From NCBI GenBank assembly GCA_002633005.1, contig NMRA01000240.1, positions 364,021-415,642 of the forward strand: 51,622 nt of DNA. The letters run 5' to 3'. Positions within the stretch are counted from its first letter, which is position 1. The number at the start of each line of letters is the position of its first letter. This document shows positions 22,441 to 31,366 of the stretch, in pieces. The DNA is from Phoronis australis (lineage: Eukaryota; Phoronida; Phoronidae). The position numbers and the translations under genes are program-made. Below the pieces are notes generated by a model. The model ran no database searches. It was not told the DNA's origin and saw only the letters and a list, made by a program, of their open reading frames with translations.

Positions 22441-23510
22441 TTATAGATCGGCAGCCCAGAGCACTTAGCATAGATGAACGAGGTACCAACATCTGACCAC
22501 GGGAGCATTTAAAGTCCACCTCAGTATGTACAGAAATGGACGTCTGCCGTTGTCTGCACTCTGGGTGTGACCCCTGGGGGCCTTACAAAGATCCCAAAAA
22601 ATGAGCTAGACTAGATATTCGATGTACCAACCAAAACTGATTTAAAACGAATAATAGTACGGCACTGAACACCGAATGACCCATGGCAGACAAATTGCAC
22701 TCTGGAATAGGTCCGGCAGAAACCAAAAAAGGACCCCCCAAAAATGAGCTAGCACATACATTCGAGGTACCACACAAAACCAATTCCATGTGATTCAATA
22801 CATGTCACAGATCACTAAAACCCCTATGACAGACAAAATACACTCTGGGTTGTGCCCGGCAGAAACCCCCAAAAATCTCAACCATGGTATGCCATCAAAA
22901 ATTTGAGCTAGACTAGATTTTCGAGGTACCGGCCAAAACTGATTTTAAACGAACAATAGTACCGCACTGAACACCAAATGACCCATGACAGACAAATTGC
23001 ACTCTGGAATCGGTCCAGCAGAAACCAAAAAAGGACCACCCCCCCCAAAAAAATGAACTAGCACATACATTTGAGGTACCACACAAAACCAATTCCATGA
23101 GGTTCAATACATGTCACAGGTCACTAAATGCCCTATGACAGACAAAATATACTCTGGATTGTGCCTCGAAGAAACCCTCAAAAATCTCAACCACAATATA
23201 TGCTATCAAAACTTTGAGGTACATTAGATACCCGAGGTACCGGCTAAAACTGACTTAAAACCAATAATCCACAAGATAACCATGACAGACAACAAATTGT
23301 GCTCTAGAAGGCGTTCGCCAGAAACTCAATTACACCGTAAAAGAAGCTGGGTCATCATTCGGGGTGCCATAATAAACAATTTCATGTGATTCAAACAGAT
23401 GTTACTGGTTACCAATAACGCTACGACGGTTAAAACCCAGTGTGAGTTGTGCTCGCCAGCCCCAGAAATCTCAGCTACCGGTCAGTAATTTTGAATATAT
23501 ATGACATATT
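22441..23510 (-). repeat. Left arm: satellite-like ~300-bp units
   Basis: Three or more diverging units recur at about 300-base steps. Each has ACATGTCACAG(A/G)TCACTAAA (about 22800 and 23108, degraded at about 23400), a block with GCACTCTGGAAT, and GAGGTACC(A/G). The most distal unit is best preserved and decay increases inward. The reverse complement equals the right arm. Confidence 0.8.
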
Positions 23511-23566
23511 AGATAATGAGTTAATACTTTTGCGTCTACTGAGCTCTCACACTCGATTTCAAATGG

Positions 23567-23812
23567 ATGATGGCGGAGAGTAAGCATTTTGGAAAGTACC
23601 TGATAACAATAAAACTTTGGGATACCAGGAACTGTCTAAAACCAACCCACTTAGTGAAGTTTAAGAACGCAGATTGTGTAAAATATAAAACGCTATCAAA
23701 ACTGCCAGCAGAAAGGATACGTCAGCGACAACACATGGCCCCTAAATTTGTGCTAGATCTAGGAACCACGAAAATTATTTTCAAGGAGCCCTTTCATCTC
23801 ATTGATTACTAA
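23567..23812 (+). other. Open frame of 81 codons, unrecognised
   Basis: An open frame inside the inverted-repeat element with a mixed, protein-like composition (for example KNADCVKYKTLSKLPAERIR). I recognise no domain and see no supporting splice site or partner. It could be a scrap of the element's own gene or chance. Confidence 0.2.
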
Positions 23813-23983
23813 ACAATACGTTGAAAGAAAAGTAACAGACGTGTTTTTAAAAACCTTCTTTAATCAAAATAAACTACACGAAATAGCGCAACACTTTCAG
23901 ACAGCATAGTAACAGATAGTCAAAATCACTGCATCAAGCTACATACTATATGTTTAATGTCAACAGTAGTTTCCTGTGAGTTT

Positions 23984-24360
23984 TTAATACGTTTCAATAT
24001 CAGATTCGTCACTGCTACTCCAGCTTGATTCAGGCTCGCTTGTTTCGTCATAGCCCATTTCCTTTACCTCTTGATCGGCTTGGTTTTCTTGTAAAAGACC
24101 AGCACCTTCAAAAAGGACATCAGGAACGGCAGATCCACAGAACTATTCGGGAGTATAGTATCCATCTTGTACCTTCCAACCGTAGGTAAGAGGATCCAAA
24201 CCGTTTCCCGGATCGGCCGAATCCACTTGGTCTCAGAGCAAGGCAACATAATGGGCTCGTTTGAGCTTGTTCAATAGTGTCTATCGGCAAGGAGGAAACA
24301 ATCCGCAGTCAATCTTCTTGATGTTGGACAACGGAGAAAATTTTATAGACGAGGGACCAA
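23984..24360 (-). pseudogene. Transposon-associated orphan protein, C-terminal part with acidic tail
   Basis: One minus-strand frame, interrupted by three stops, reads through LFPPCR, then TLLNKLKRAHYVALL, then YGWKVQDGYYTPE, then VPDVLFEGAGLLQ. It ends in a Ser/Glu/Asp-rich tail with SSWSSSDESDIETY before TAA. The pattern (L)PPC..L..H..RA.Y.A, followed ~20 residues later by (H/Y)GW...DG, is one I know from uncharacterised repeat-borne proteins of invertebrates. In those a Cys-rich segment usually follows, but here it is absent. The frame's consistency over about 120 codons despite stops argues for a real ancestral gene. The N-terminal part would lie at higher coordinates but is cut by the MITE at 24396. 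Function unknown. Confidence 0.5.
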
Positions 24361-24395
24361 TTGTCTAAACATTAAACGAACAAAAACATAAAACC

Positions 24396-24645
24396 CATGC
24401 GCGCACCCAGCCTCTAGCTTTGGGGGGCTCGAATTTCGAACCAAGTGGACCTTTTGCTAACAGAAAAGCTAGAGGACCAAAAAAAACGGGGTACCACCTT
24501 CAGTACTGTGAACTGTGCGTCTGCGACTTTTTAGTGCCAGGACTTTTGTCGCGTTTCCACGGACTGTTTGTTTCTCTGAGGCGGACCTTTTTGCCCACTT
24601 CGCCAAATGGAGGGGCTCGTTCGAGCCCCCCTGGGTGTGCGCATG
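24396..24645. mobile_element. 250-bp MITE-like element
   Basis: CATGCGCGCACCCAG (24396-24410) and CTGGGTGTGCGCATG (24631-24645) are inverted repeats with one mismatch. GGGGGGCTCGAA occurs just inside both ends. GGGGCTCG-TT-CGAGCCCC near the right end is a further hairpin. The target-site duplication is unclear. It lies immediately beyond the readable part of the minus-strand relic and probably interrupted it. Confidence 0.6.
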
Positions 24646-25269
24646 AAATCTCACCACCATTTACTGATTTTTGACGTGAAGCTGGGCATTTTGGTTTAAC
24701 ACTATGAAACATTTGAAATTATTTTCGTTGCTTTTATGAACTATATTTTATCAATTACAGTTATTACCTTGTTCATTTTTCCGGTCATCTCTATTAATTT
24801 CAGATATCGGCGCTTCATTGACATCTTTGACTCCTCCCTTTATTAAATAGGAGGCATATGTCTTCTAACTTTCTTCCGTCTGGGACATCTACGCTTATTA
24901 ACTCTGAGAAGAAGCTGATAAGTGTCCCAAATGAGTCTTTCATCAGGAAATAAGAGTGTAAAAATAACATAAAGATCAAATAATAATCTCTGGAAAGATG
25001 GGCAATAAAAAGCGCCAGCATATTTCACTCGTTAAATATATTTATGCGAGAATATGGGCTCGTCCCTCTTATACCCCCATCTTTCGGACTGGTCCAATAA
25101 CTCCTTGTGTAGATTCGCATGCGGTCCTCCTGCACTCGAGGCACTAGGACATTCCATTTCCAGCCTCACTTTTGGTTCGTTTGTATTACGGCCACGAGTT
25201 TGGTCAGCTCCTGGCTCCCTATAGGCTGATGATTTTCACGTGTCATAGGGCTCCTTTGTTCTCAAGAAA

Positions 25270-25335
25270 GTTATATTTCCTGCCATCAGTACTTCGCTTT
25301 GCAGCACTTAGGTTCGAGCTAATCTCTCTTCATTT
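25270..25335 (+). repeat. 66-bp direct repeat, copy 1
   Basis: Identical over 66 bases to 29689-29754, starting GTTATATTTCCTGCCATCAG. The pair frames the Gag-like ORF at a distance of 4.4 kb. Perfect identity amid otherwise decayed sequence suggests a recent element or an assembly effect (an N lies between, at 27091). Confidence 0.85.
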
Positions 25336-25667
25336 CTTCGTTGCACTGTGTGCCTTATCTTCCCCTCCCCGTGCCTACTTTTCAGTTTTTCTCCTCCCTC
25401 CCCTTGGGGATCCCTGTTTTTCTGTCCATGTACCTTGGGTCCCCCTTTTCGGGCTTCCTCTACGTCTCTCCCCATGTGCCCCCGTTTCCCACCCCTTACT
25501 TGGGGTTTTGTTCTTACCTGTCCTTCCTTCCCCGCTATCTTTCTCCCTTATGCATCCCACGTTTTCCTCGATTGTGTTCCACCTCTAAGGTTCGGCCACC
25601 CCTTCCCGGGGCGGTCGTTCCCCTTTTTTGCATCAGTCTCTCTGCCGCTCCGTTTTTTCTTTTTCAG

Positions 25668-26640
25668 ATGCCTCGTCAGTCAGCTCGTCCATCCAACTCA
25701 CCGTATTCTCGCCCTCCACCGGCACACCCTCGCTCCTCTACATCGTCCTCGACTCCGCCCTCTGCACCAGCGCCGGAGGTATCCACCGTAGTCTCGTCGG
25801 TTATCCAGCAACTTCGCCAGGATCCATCTCTCCTCTCCGTGCCGCCGTCGGTCTCAGCGCCCCTGCCAGCTGCTCCGTCGGTCATCACTGTACAGCCTCC
25901 TCCGTTGCATGCCTCTGCCTTCAACCGTCCATCCGCCGACCAACGACCAGCCGTTCCCCATCACTCGGTCTCGGCTACCGACATTTTACCGTTAGGTTTT
26001 AATGTCGATGATAGGGTCCGCAGCATGATTGTTTCGAATCAATTTGTTGATTTTTATTCCCTACTTCGCCCTCAACATCCATCTTCCTCGACGTTATCTC
26101 TCACCGTCCAAGACGGCCAATAGATCCTTACTTCCACTCCGAAGTCAAAATCCCTCCAGTCCTGTCACGAGTGGTGCATGGCATTTCTCGTTTACCATGA
26201 GCATTCATACTACCGCCCACCCCCACTAGTCTCCCCACCTTTGCAAATACGCCCACACCATCCTTACCTTCATCTCAACCTTTGGTATTCACCACGCCAT
26301 GTACTACGACCAGCAGTTCCGCAAACTCCGCGCCCGTTTCCCTTCCCACGCCCCTTGGCACTCCATCAATCAGGAGCTGTGGGTTCAGACCTCCCTCAGG
26401 TCCCACCAATCCCCCTCCCCCAAACCACCTCTCCTCATCGCACCCCTAGCTACTGCTGGTCCTACAACTCCCACACCTGCCCTAAGCCCCCCACTCAGTG
26501 TCCCTACCTCCATGTCTGCTCCTCCTGCAATGGAAAGCACCCGGCTAAGTCTTGTCGCAGGCAGCCCTACACGCCCGCTTCTACCCCTCCTCCTCCCGTT
26601 AAGCCGTGCAGACGAATTTAATCTTCCGTCCCCCAACCAC
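25668..26640 (+). pseudogene. Gag-like ORF1 with Cys/His zinc finger of a retroelement
   Basis: ATG at 25668 follows a strong acceptor-like tract, TTTTTTCTTTTTCAG. A Pro/Ser-rich region of ~120 residues leads to DILPLGFNVDDRVRSMI and FVDFYSLL, a block seen in Gag-like ORFs that accompany tyrosine-recombinase (DIRS/Ngaro-type) elements. An in-frame TAG at 26121 interrupts it. The frame resumes with CHEWCMAFLVYH, shifts by one for YYDQQFRKLRARFP and INQELWVQ, then shifts back. It ends in a finger reading CWSYNSHTC...C...HVCSSCNGKHPAKSC. The finger probably binds RNA. No reverse transcriptase or recombinase follows, so this is a decayed or non-autonomous element. The assignment to a tyrosine-recombinase element is inferred from Gag type only. 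Confidence 0.6.
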
Positions 26641-27090
26641 TCCTCTCCTCCGTTTTGACCATTCTTGCCTGCAATTCCCTTCCCTCCCCGTTTTCAGTAT
26701 TGCCTGCCCCTTGTCCTACCGTAGCCCTTCGGTGTCAGTATTGCCTGCACCTTTTTCTCCTCTATCCCCTGCCTCCTCCCATCCCTCCCCCATCCCCTCC
26801 CTCTGGCATTGGTATTGCCGGTAATATCTAGGATATTTCTTTTTAGCTTTTCTGTTGTTGTAATACCTTCCGTGGGTGTTTTTAGTTTCCCCACGTTGTT
26901 CCTAGTTTGTACTCATTCGGCTTACTGCCTATGTTATTGTTCAGTTTACCCACTTCTCTCAGTCATCTGTTAGCCATATTTTATTACTTTTCTCCGTTCT
27001 TGTTAGTCACTTTGTATTATTTCTCCAGTTTACTTAGGGTTACTAGTTTCTTTTCTCAGTTAATTAATACTGTTATTTTGTTTATATCGT
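26641..27090. other. Pyrimidine-rich stretch without gene
   Basis: This continues the C+T bias of the plus strand that starts near 25330. Short blocks such as GTCAGTATTGCCTGC(A/C)CC repeat near 26695 and 26737. There is no coding signal beyond composition-driven open frames. Confidence 0.5.
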
Positions 27091-27091
27091 N
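27091..27091. other. Single N
   Basis: Isolated N in ATCGTNTAGAC. No duplicated flank was recognised. It lies between the two 66-bp direct repeats. Confidence 0.6.
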
Positions 27092-27459
27092 TAGACAGTT
27101 GTAGGTAGTTAACATGTGTAGATACCTTAAATGTATTTTTGTATTCATTCATTTCAGAAAGTTGTTGGCTTGCATGAGAAAGTAAGTCAAGTGGGGATGC
27201 CGAAAAGTCTGCACCCAGTGGTCCATATTGTGCCCGTGACTGTAGAGGGAATTGTCAGTGGTGCTGTCGGATTATGCATGGCGCCATTAACTTCAGCATC
27301 TTTGGTGCTACTATCAGAGACCCTAGATAGGGAGACAGTCCACCTAGCGAAATCCCATCGGACGGCCACTGGTGGACATTGTTGTTTCATGGACTGTAGC
27401 CACGTCTAGCGAGTGTGCGTACAATAAACAAATGTGGCAAGATATCAGGGCTCCCGTCA

Positions 27460-27578
27460 GTAAAAAAAGCAATGGTGCTTTTTGCACTGCCTACGGCTGC
27501 AGCAACAGTTCATTGAAAATTCGTGACTCATGCTTTTTTGCTTCCTCAATGATTAAGATAGGTGATGTTCATGATTGA
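27460..27578 (+). pseudogene. THAP zinc finger, N-terminal half
   Basis: GAFCTAYGCSNSSLKIRDSCFF matches the start of a THAP domain, where Cx2-4C is followed by N and then F(H/F).FP. Two Cys (CTAYGC) and the Asn are present, while the FP pair is lost (FFASS). The frame ends 18 residues later at 27576, without the second half (C..H and AVPTIF). It follows a possible acceptor, CCCGTCAG. It may be the DNA-binding start of a THAP-bearing transposase (P or Kolobok type) once encoded by the surrounding element. Confidence 0.45.
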
Positions 27579-27589
27579 AACAGAGGATA

Positions 27590-28820
27590 TTTCTGCGTGA
27601 ATGTCTTGCCAGTCATTCAGTGATGGACTGGGTGTCTTTACTGTTTCCTGCATTTGATTGCTGATATAGAAAATTGTCATAAATTGTTTGCATGATTTTG
27701 GAAACTACTGATTAGTTTATTCTATGCCCATTGATGCTTCGAATTACTTTTTCATTTTGTTCTGCAGTCTTAATACATTCAGATCTAAAAGATAATTATA
27801 TTTACTATTATTTACTAATTCTATTATTGTTTTTTATCATATATTTGTTATTCTTGATTATTTATTATTGTTTATTTGCTATTACTTATTTAAATTATTT
27901 CTTGTGATCCCATACAGTCAACATCCTGGCTGTCGTTGATCAATTATCTGTATAACATGATCATGATATGTACTTCAGTGCATAATAACTATTATGTTTA
28001 TGGTTTGGTAACCTACTTGATTATTTGCCATAGGAAGTGGTGAAGGAAGTGTTCTTTTAAAGGCACATTTAGCCATACATCTGTGGACACTTCGGTGGTA
28101 TGTGTATTACCTTGGAAACTTGTTAAACTTCAGTGACGATGTTGTTTGTTTATATTTTTGTTTTGACATGGGTTTTAAACCATCAAGTCAAGAAATAAGG
28201 CGTCATATTATTTACTGTGAAGTTGGCCTGCCAACGCAGGCTGAATATGCCTTTAACTAACTGCTGATAGTTGATTTAAAAATGTGAGTGATTTATGAGA
28301 GCTGGAAATCATAGTAAAAAATATCCAAAATGGATTGCATATTCAATAGGCATCTTGGCTGTTTTATGGGGGCATACAAGGCAGGTTTACTGGACTTCAG
28401 GCAGGAATTCCATCTCTTGCAGGTTTGGAACCCGTACCCCTCTTGCCTCCAGTTTCATTCACCACAACCCACCCCAATGCGCTACCCTTTTCAGATACCA
28501 TCGGGCACGGATGCTTGGGGTCCAGTGACTCAGTCCCAAGTAGCGACTCCACTGTTGCCTAAAACTACTACGTTTTTGGGAGTTTTCTACGTTGAATTCT
28601 CAATGATTGAAAATAAGTAGGGATCTTTTCATGCAATGCACCTAATTTAAGGACTAAGTCCCTAAATGTTTTGACTGGATTAAGAGCTCAGTTTTTAGTT
28701 ATATTATTATAAAACATCATAAGTCAAAATAGGAGTTCATAATAAATATAAAATGATAGAAAAATATAAAAACTGTGAGTAAAGAACAAAAAAATGCCAA
28801 AAAGATTTACCAACTCAGTT
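27590..28820. other. No recognisable gene
   Basis: AT-rich, with a (TTAT/TTTA)-rich piece at about 27790-27900. Frames of up to 96 codons near 28330 show no domain. Confidence 0.5.
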
Positions 28821-28825
28821 GAGTA

Positions 28826-28984
28826 CAGGCAGATCCAGGGTGGCAGGTTAAAGGGGTCTGGACCCCCCATTTTCCTTGATTGTAGTGATATCAATGCTAG
28901 AATTTTCAAATTGTTGACTTGGGCCACCTTTCTTAAAAAATCATTATCCGACCCCCCCTTTAAAAAATCCTGGATATGGCCCTG
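28826..28984. mobile_element. 159-bp hAT-like MITE
   Basis: The left end CAGGCAGATCCAGGG and the reverse complement of the right end, CAGGGCCATATCCAGGA, are imperfect inverted repeats with runs of G (left) and C (right) inside. The flanks GTTGAGTA and GTTGGGTC agree at 6 of 8 bases when the right boundary is placed at 28983, consistent with an eroded 8-bp hAT duplication. TTTTCCTTGATT is shared with the MITE at 19726. Confidence 0.6.
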
Positions 28985-29668
28985 TTGGGTCGATATTTGG
29001 GACAGTTTTATGTAACTGGGCACAGACACAACTGCTTGATTCTAGAACGTTTTTAAGATATGAATTTTCGAAAGAAAGATCTACTAATTTCTCCATTTCA
29101 TTTAAAACAAAGTTTGTGTGCTAAAAGCTTACATAATTAATTGTTACTTAATTGATATTAACACCTGGAATATTGGGGGAAGAAAGCTATCTTTGCCCCC
29201 AACCTTTCAATTGGTTGAGGGGCAGCCCCCACTCCTATCTCTTCTTCAGCAGATCCATTTGATGTTTATTACATTCCTGACCCCCCTGGACAAAATCCTA
29301 CAGGTTTGGTACATGCACATTCTCCAATAACCTACTTTCATCAGCTCAGCTCTTATTACTGAGTCTCCCTCTTGCTTATGATTTATTTCTCGTAATTTAT
29401 ATTACCTTTGCTGCCCAAATTTTTTCTTGGTTTACTCTATATTTTGCCTATGTGTATTTTTTCATTACAGTGCTCGTGTTTTTTGTTTTCAGTTTTTTAA
29501 ACAAAGACACTTCACTGACAATTTTGAATTTGGCAAACTAAGATTGGCCATAGTGAATGCCTTGCGTACTTCGTTGGCCCACACACACCCGCTAGGTGTC
29601 GCCACGGTCCATGACACAATAATGGCGGCGGCCTTGGTGAATAGTCTTGTTAGCGTCTTTGGTTATAT

Positions 29669-29688
29669 CAAGGAGTGTACACTCCTTG
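29669..29688. other. Perfect 20-bp palindrome
   Basis: CAAGGAGTGTACACTCCTTG is its own reverse complement, with (G)GTTATAT on both sides. It directly abuts the second 66-bp direct repeat. The half-string CAAGGAGTGTAC also occurs at about 6871 and 8775 in the duplicated block. Confidence 0.85.
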
Positions 29689-29754
29689 GTTATATTTCCT
29701 GCCATCAGTACTTCGCTTTGCAGCACTTAGGTTCGAGCTAATCTCTCTTCATTT
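29689..29754 (+). repeat. 66-bp direct repeat, copy 2
   Basis: Identical to 25270-25335. It begins right at the end of the 20-bp palindrome. Sequence after it is unlike that after copy 1, so only these 66 bases are shared. Confidence 0.85.
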
Positions 29755-30309
29755 TCCCCACCCTCTACCGCCCTCTTTATTTAAATAGCATTGGGACTCC
29801 ACCGCGTGGCTGAGCACCAAATAGGGGTGATTTGTATTTTATCACGGAAGAAATTATGTCGGCCATCGACAAATGACTCCACGATCGAAAGTAAAACATT
29901 GCAACAAACACTATACACTACACTGAATTTCGACATCATGTAAAAATTTCTTCAAAAAGTTACCACTATGCGAGTAATCTGTCTTACATCTTGACACCCG
30001 TCTGCTTTTCGCTTGTAGCGATCATGAGAGTAAACACAGGCTTTAGTGAACGAAAGTTTTTTATAATTAGTTTTTGTTTCCTGTGGTCCCGCTTTTTGCA
30101 GTTACCTTAATAAATACACCACTTTTGTCACCAATTGTGTACTTCGATTTTCGTGGTGCAATTTTTAACATCTTGTTGTCCAGTTGTTTGGATTTCCCAC
30201 CCGAGTACTTGAACTAGGAGGGAAAAGCTGCATGGATGATTGTACCTCCATTTTTAAGGTCCTGTCTCGGTTTTTGGCCCACTTTCCGAGTAAAATTTGT
30301 CTTTTACAT

Positions 30310-31366
30310 GGGTGTTCAGCGCAGTACGATTGTTGGTTTTAAATCAGTTTAAGCCGATACCTTGAAAATCTAACTGTCTCAAAAATGGCAAACCGTGGTT
30401 GAGATTGAGGGTTTCTGCCAGGCACAATCCACAGTGTATTTTGTCTGCCGGTCATAGGACATTTAGTGACCTGTGACATGTATTGAATCTCATGTAATTG
30501 TTTTTTGTGGTATCTCGAATGCATGTGCTAGCTCATTTTTGGGGGGTCCATTTTTGGTTTCTGCAGGACCCATTCCAGAGTGCAATTTGTCTGTCATGGG
30601 TAATTTGGTGTTCAGTGCGGTACTATTGTTCGTTTTAAATCAGTTTTGGCCGGTACCTCGAAAATCTAGTCTAGCTCAAATTTTGATGGCATACCGTGGT
30701 TGAGATTTTTGGGGGTTTCTGCCGGGAACAATCCAGAGTGTAATTTGTCTGTTATAGGGCATTTAGTGATCTGTGACATGTATCAAATCATACGGAATTG
30801 GTTTTGTGTGGTACCTCGAATGTATGTGCTACCTCATTTTTGGGGGGTCCATTTTTGGTTTCTGCCGGACATATTCCAGAGTGCAATTTGTCTGTCATGG
30901 GTCATTTGGTGTTCAGTGCGGTACTATTGTTCGTTTTAAATCAGTTTTGGCCGGTACCTCGAATATCTAGTCTAGCTCTTAGTAAGNTGCCGGTCATAGG
31001 ACATTTAGTGACCTGTGACATGTATTGAATCTCATGTAATTGTTTTTTGTGGTATCTCGAATGTATGTGCTAGCTCATTTTTGGGGGGTCCATTTTTGGT
31101 TTCTGCCGGACCCATTCCAGAGTGCAATTTGTCTGTCATGGGTCGTTTGATGTTCAGTGCGGTACTATTGTTCGTTTTAAATCAGTTTTGGCCGGTACCT
31201 CGAATATCTAGTCTAGCTCTTAGTAAGGCCCCCAGGAGTCACGCCCAGAGTGCAGACAACGGCAGACGTCCATTTCTGTACCGTACTGAGGTGGACTTTA
31301 AATGCTCACGTGGTCAAATGGTACCTCGTTCATCTATGCTAAGTGCTCTGGGCTGCCGGTCTATTA
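30310..31366 (+). repeat. Right arm: satellite-like ~300-bp units
   Basis: Units start near 30467, 30766 and 31008 with GTGA(C/T)CTGTGACATGTAT. They contain GTGCTAGCTCATTTTTGGGG, TTCCAGAGTGCAATTTGTCT and GGCCGGTACCTCGAA. The outer end from 31227 to 31366 matches the left arm's outer end in inverse. Frames of up to 119 codons recur because the units repeat and are not evidence of genes. The N at 30987 interrupts the second unit. Confidence 0.8.
30987..30987. other. Single-N assembly join inside the right arm
   Basis: Left of the N the sequence ends CTAGTCTAGCTCTTAGTAAG, and the same string recurs at 31208-31227. Right of the N the sequence starts TGCCGGTCATAGGAC, which also occurs at 30446. 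Two overlapping versions were joined end to end, so the unit count here is unreliable. Confidence 0.8.

Larger units (their letters stand above)
22441..31366. mobile_element. About 8.9-kb composite element bounded by long inverted repeats
   Basis: The outermost ~130 bases of both sides match in inverted orientation. GGCAGCCCAGAGCACTTAGC begins at 22450 and its reverse complement ends near 31357. Inside come matching arms of ~300-bp units. The interior holds a minus-strand coding relic, a MITE, a Gag-like ORF with direct repeats and a THAP half-finger. The matching outer ends are what a transposon with long terminal inverted repeats would show. No clear target-site duplication and no intact transposase were found, so the superfamily is open. 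Two single Ns (27091 and 30987) lie inside and could have altered the layout. Confidence 0.55.

Noticed and set aside
25172-25791. Long plus-strand frames of 138-260 codons before the Gag-like ATG
   Set aside because: All three frames are open because the strand is C+T-rich. The protein-like part starts only at 25668 after an acceptor-like tract.
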